NCBI RefSeq assembly: GCF_033095965.1
Contig: NZ_AP026801.1
Span: 1,198,001-1,262,000 of the forward strand
Source of the DNA: Xylocopilactobacillus apis
GTDB taxonomy: Bacteria; Bacillota; Bacilli; Lactobacillales; Lactobacillaceae
Direction of reading: 5' to 3'
Length of the DNA: 64,000 nt
Made by a program: the position numbers and the translations under genes. Of the stretch, positions 62,296 through 64,000 are shown piece by piece. Every line of letters begins with the position of its first letter. Position 1 is the stretch's first letter. The notes below the pieces were generated by a model, which saw nothing but the letters and a program-made list of their open reading frames with translations, searched no databases and was not told the DNA's origin.

Positions 62296-64000
62296 TAGAA
62301 TTCCTTCCCTTGACCTGGAACAGGTGTTTTTTCCAGTAATTGGTTAATTTTCTTTAAATGATCTGGTTCAATATTTATAAACGGAAAATTTAAATCAAGC
62401 TTAGTAAGTGACATTTTAGCTAAATCACTATTCGGATCATTTTTGAAAAAGTTTAAAATTGGATCAATTTTATCAATTTCACTGACTAGATTTTCATTTG
62501 CTAAAATTTCGGTAACTGGAGTGTCTGGATGATAAGTTTCAATATAATTTTCTGTTGGCTGATAACTAATTTCGTAGTTTCCAGCTTGTAAATCGAATTT
62601 ACCATTAGAATATTCCTTATCATTAACTTTAACTGAAACTCCATTTGAACGCGGTAATTCAACATGAACATTGACGCCAAAAGGAATTGTTAAACTAAGA
62701 TTAATTGTATGATTTTCATCAGTTTCAATTTTTGTATTAACTGAAAATTTGCCATACGGAGTTTCAAAATACCCAGAAACTTTTGGAAGACGATAATCAA
62801 ATTGAGGAGCAAAGGTAATTTTTTGATATCCAGGAGTATGACCATTAATCCCTAAAAGATATTTGTATGTCCACTCCATGACAGTGCCCGCACTATAATG
62901 ATTAAGAGAATTCATCCCTTCAGGATTCATTGAGCCATCCGATTGAACTGAATTCCAACGCTCCCAAATAGTTGTTGCACCTAAATTCACTTCATTAAGC
63001 CAACTTGGATAGTCATCATTTAGAAAAATCTTAGTTGCTAATTTATGCTCGTTAAAGCGAGATAAAACCGTACATAGATATGGAGTTCCAACAAAACCTG
63101 TCTTCAAATGATCGTTATCTTTATGTAAACGAGCGACTAAATCATTAACAACTCGCTTGCGGTATTTTGGATCAACTAAATCAAACTGCAGTGCTAAAAT
63201 ATAAGCAGTTTGAGTCTCCAGTGCAAGTCGCCCTTTCGGTGTAATATATTCAGCTTGAATTTCATTTTTAATTGCCTCAGCTAACTCAGCATATTTTTGC
63301 TCATCAGTAAACTGATTCAAAATTTTTGCAGTCTGAGAAACAATTAAACTTGAATAATAGTAGTAAATCGATGCAATATAGTCTTCATCGGTTTTACCAG
63401 TTGGCATGGCAGGATTTTCACCATCTAAAGCAAGCCAGTCACCAAACTGAAAAGGACTAACCCATAAATTTGGAACTTGCGTATTTTTTGTAATCCAGTC
63501 AACCCACGATTTCATTGATTGATAGTTTTGCTTTAAAATTGCTGGATCGCCATAATCTTCGTACATATTCCATGGAATAATTGTAGCGGCATCACCCCAT
63601 ACGGCAGCTCCCCCATCATTTTGGCCCATTGCCGGAGCATACATCGTTACCATTCCATCATGCTGCTCTTGCTCAACGGAAAGATCACGCGCATATTTTT
63701 TGAAGAAAGCAAAAACGTCCATATTTAATGCAGCGGTATTAGAAAATATTTCTGCATCTCCTGTCCAGCCTAATCTTTCATCGCGTTGCGGACAATCAGT
63801 CGGCACATCAAAGAAATTACTTTTTTGACCCCAAATTATATTTTGGAAAAGTCGATTTACTTTTGGATTATTAGTCTCAATATTGCCGGTTTCTGCAAGA
63901 TCGGAATACATAACTGCAGCTTGATAGTCTTCTTTTCTTAAAGGTTTGGTATTTCCTTCAACTTTCACATAACGATAACCAAAATATGTGAAGTGTGGTC
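62295..64000 (-). CDS. Alpha-L-rhamnosidase, GH78, 5' end outside the window
   Basis: C-terminal part of an alpha-rhamnosidase. The frame stays open to the window edge: residues FTYFGYRYVKVEG span 63960-63992, a hallmark of the beta-sandwich before the catalytic domain, so the GTG at 63968 is not the start. The (alpha/alpha)6 catalytic barrel shows DVPTDCPQRDERLGWTGDAE (with catalytic acids), WGDAATIIPWNMYEDYGD, TIWERWNS and NSLNHYSAGTVMEW. The C-terminal domain runs to LLEKTPVPGQGKEF. It releases rhamnose from plant glycosides or pectin fragments and leads the GH78-GH43-GH2 run. Confidence 0.93.
   Translation of the reverse strand, partial: PHFTYFGYRYVKVEGNTKPLRKEDYQAAVMYSDLAETGNIETNNPKVNRLFQNIIWGQKSNFFDVPTDCPQRDERLGWTGDAEIFSNTAALNMDVFAFFKKYARDLSVEQEQHDGMVTMYAPAMGQNDGGAAVWGDAATIIPWNMYEDYGDPAILKQNYQSMKSWVDWITKNTQVPNLWVSPFQFGDWLALDGENPAMPTGKTDEDYIASIYYYYSSLIVSQTAKILNQFTDEQKYAELAEAIKNEIQAEYITPKGRLALETQTAYILALQFDLVDPKYRKRVVNDLVARLHKDNDHLKTGFVGTPYLCTVLSRFNEHKLATKIFLNDDYPSWLNEVNLGATTIWERWNSVQSDGSMNPEGMNSLNHYSAGTVMEWTYKYLLGINGHTPGYQKITFAPQFDYRLPKVSGYFETPYGKFSVNTKIETDENHTINLSLTIPFGVNVHVELPRSNGVSVKVNDKEYSNGKFDLQAGNYEISYQPTENYIETYHPDTPVTEILANENLVSEIDKIDPILNFFKNDPNSDLAKMSLTKLDLNFPFINIEPDHLKKINQLLEKTPVPGQGKEF

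Overview
The window is strongly AT-rich chromosomal DNA from a low-GC Gram-positive bacterium, most likely Lactobacillaceae. Supporting signs are lipobox lipoproteins, secreted proteins with FIVAR and SLAP-like cell-wall repeats, a GlpO-type glycerol-3-phosphate oxidase, DUF4767 and DUF3284 proteins, AGGAGG ribosome sites and CcpA-type cre control. I saw no rRNA, tRNA, CRISPR array, integrase or transposase. Species cannot be fixed from the sequence.

Layout. 0-8.2 kb: mscL, two TcaA-like membrane proteins (548-1546 and 6063-7370), a secreted CAP/FIVAR/SLAP protein, a MarR regulator with a histidine-rich tail, a MarR-MFS efflux pair and an SGNH-hydrolase lipoprotein. 8.2-19.1 kb: a minus-strand run of seven closely spaced genes for exported proteins (three FIVAR/SLAP surface proteins, a DUF4767 lipoprotein, membrane-anchored and zinc-ribbon proteins). 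19.2-28.9 kb: two small divergent XRE regulators, repeated GTCCC-N6-GGGAC palindromes, more DUF4767 lipoproteins, a dead mazEF pair, an unusual beta-helix plus tandem AAA+ protein, and an ABC transporter/two-component operon. 29-41.6 kb: amino-acid permease, LTA-synthase-like enzyme, nucleotidyltransferase, Mg2+ P-type ATPase, TetR-ABC operon, PTS IIC unit, GNAT and DUF3284. 41.6-42.4 kb holds no intact gene. 42.4-51.1 kb: a TIM-barrel-like protein, GNATs, a MetE-family protein, two MFS pumps, a patatin and unknown membrane proteins. 51.5-55.7 kb: glpK-glpO-glpF behind a promoter with a cre site. 55.8-64 kb: an FAD oxidase, an Ntn asparaginase and a glycosidase operon (GH78-GH43-GH2), with GH78 running off the window.

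The most unusual part is 8-25 kb. It combines a coordinated exported-protein operon, DUF4767 proteins and the beta-helix/AAA+ fusion with an unusual density of broken genes: six disrupted reading frames, several at homopolymers and each restored by one base. This could be genuine decay, on/off switching or uncorrected assembly error; raw reads would tell. Elsewhere the genes form ordinary transport, stress and sugar-use units, many with recognisable promoters, operators and terminators.
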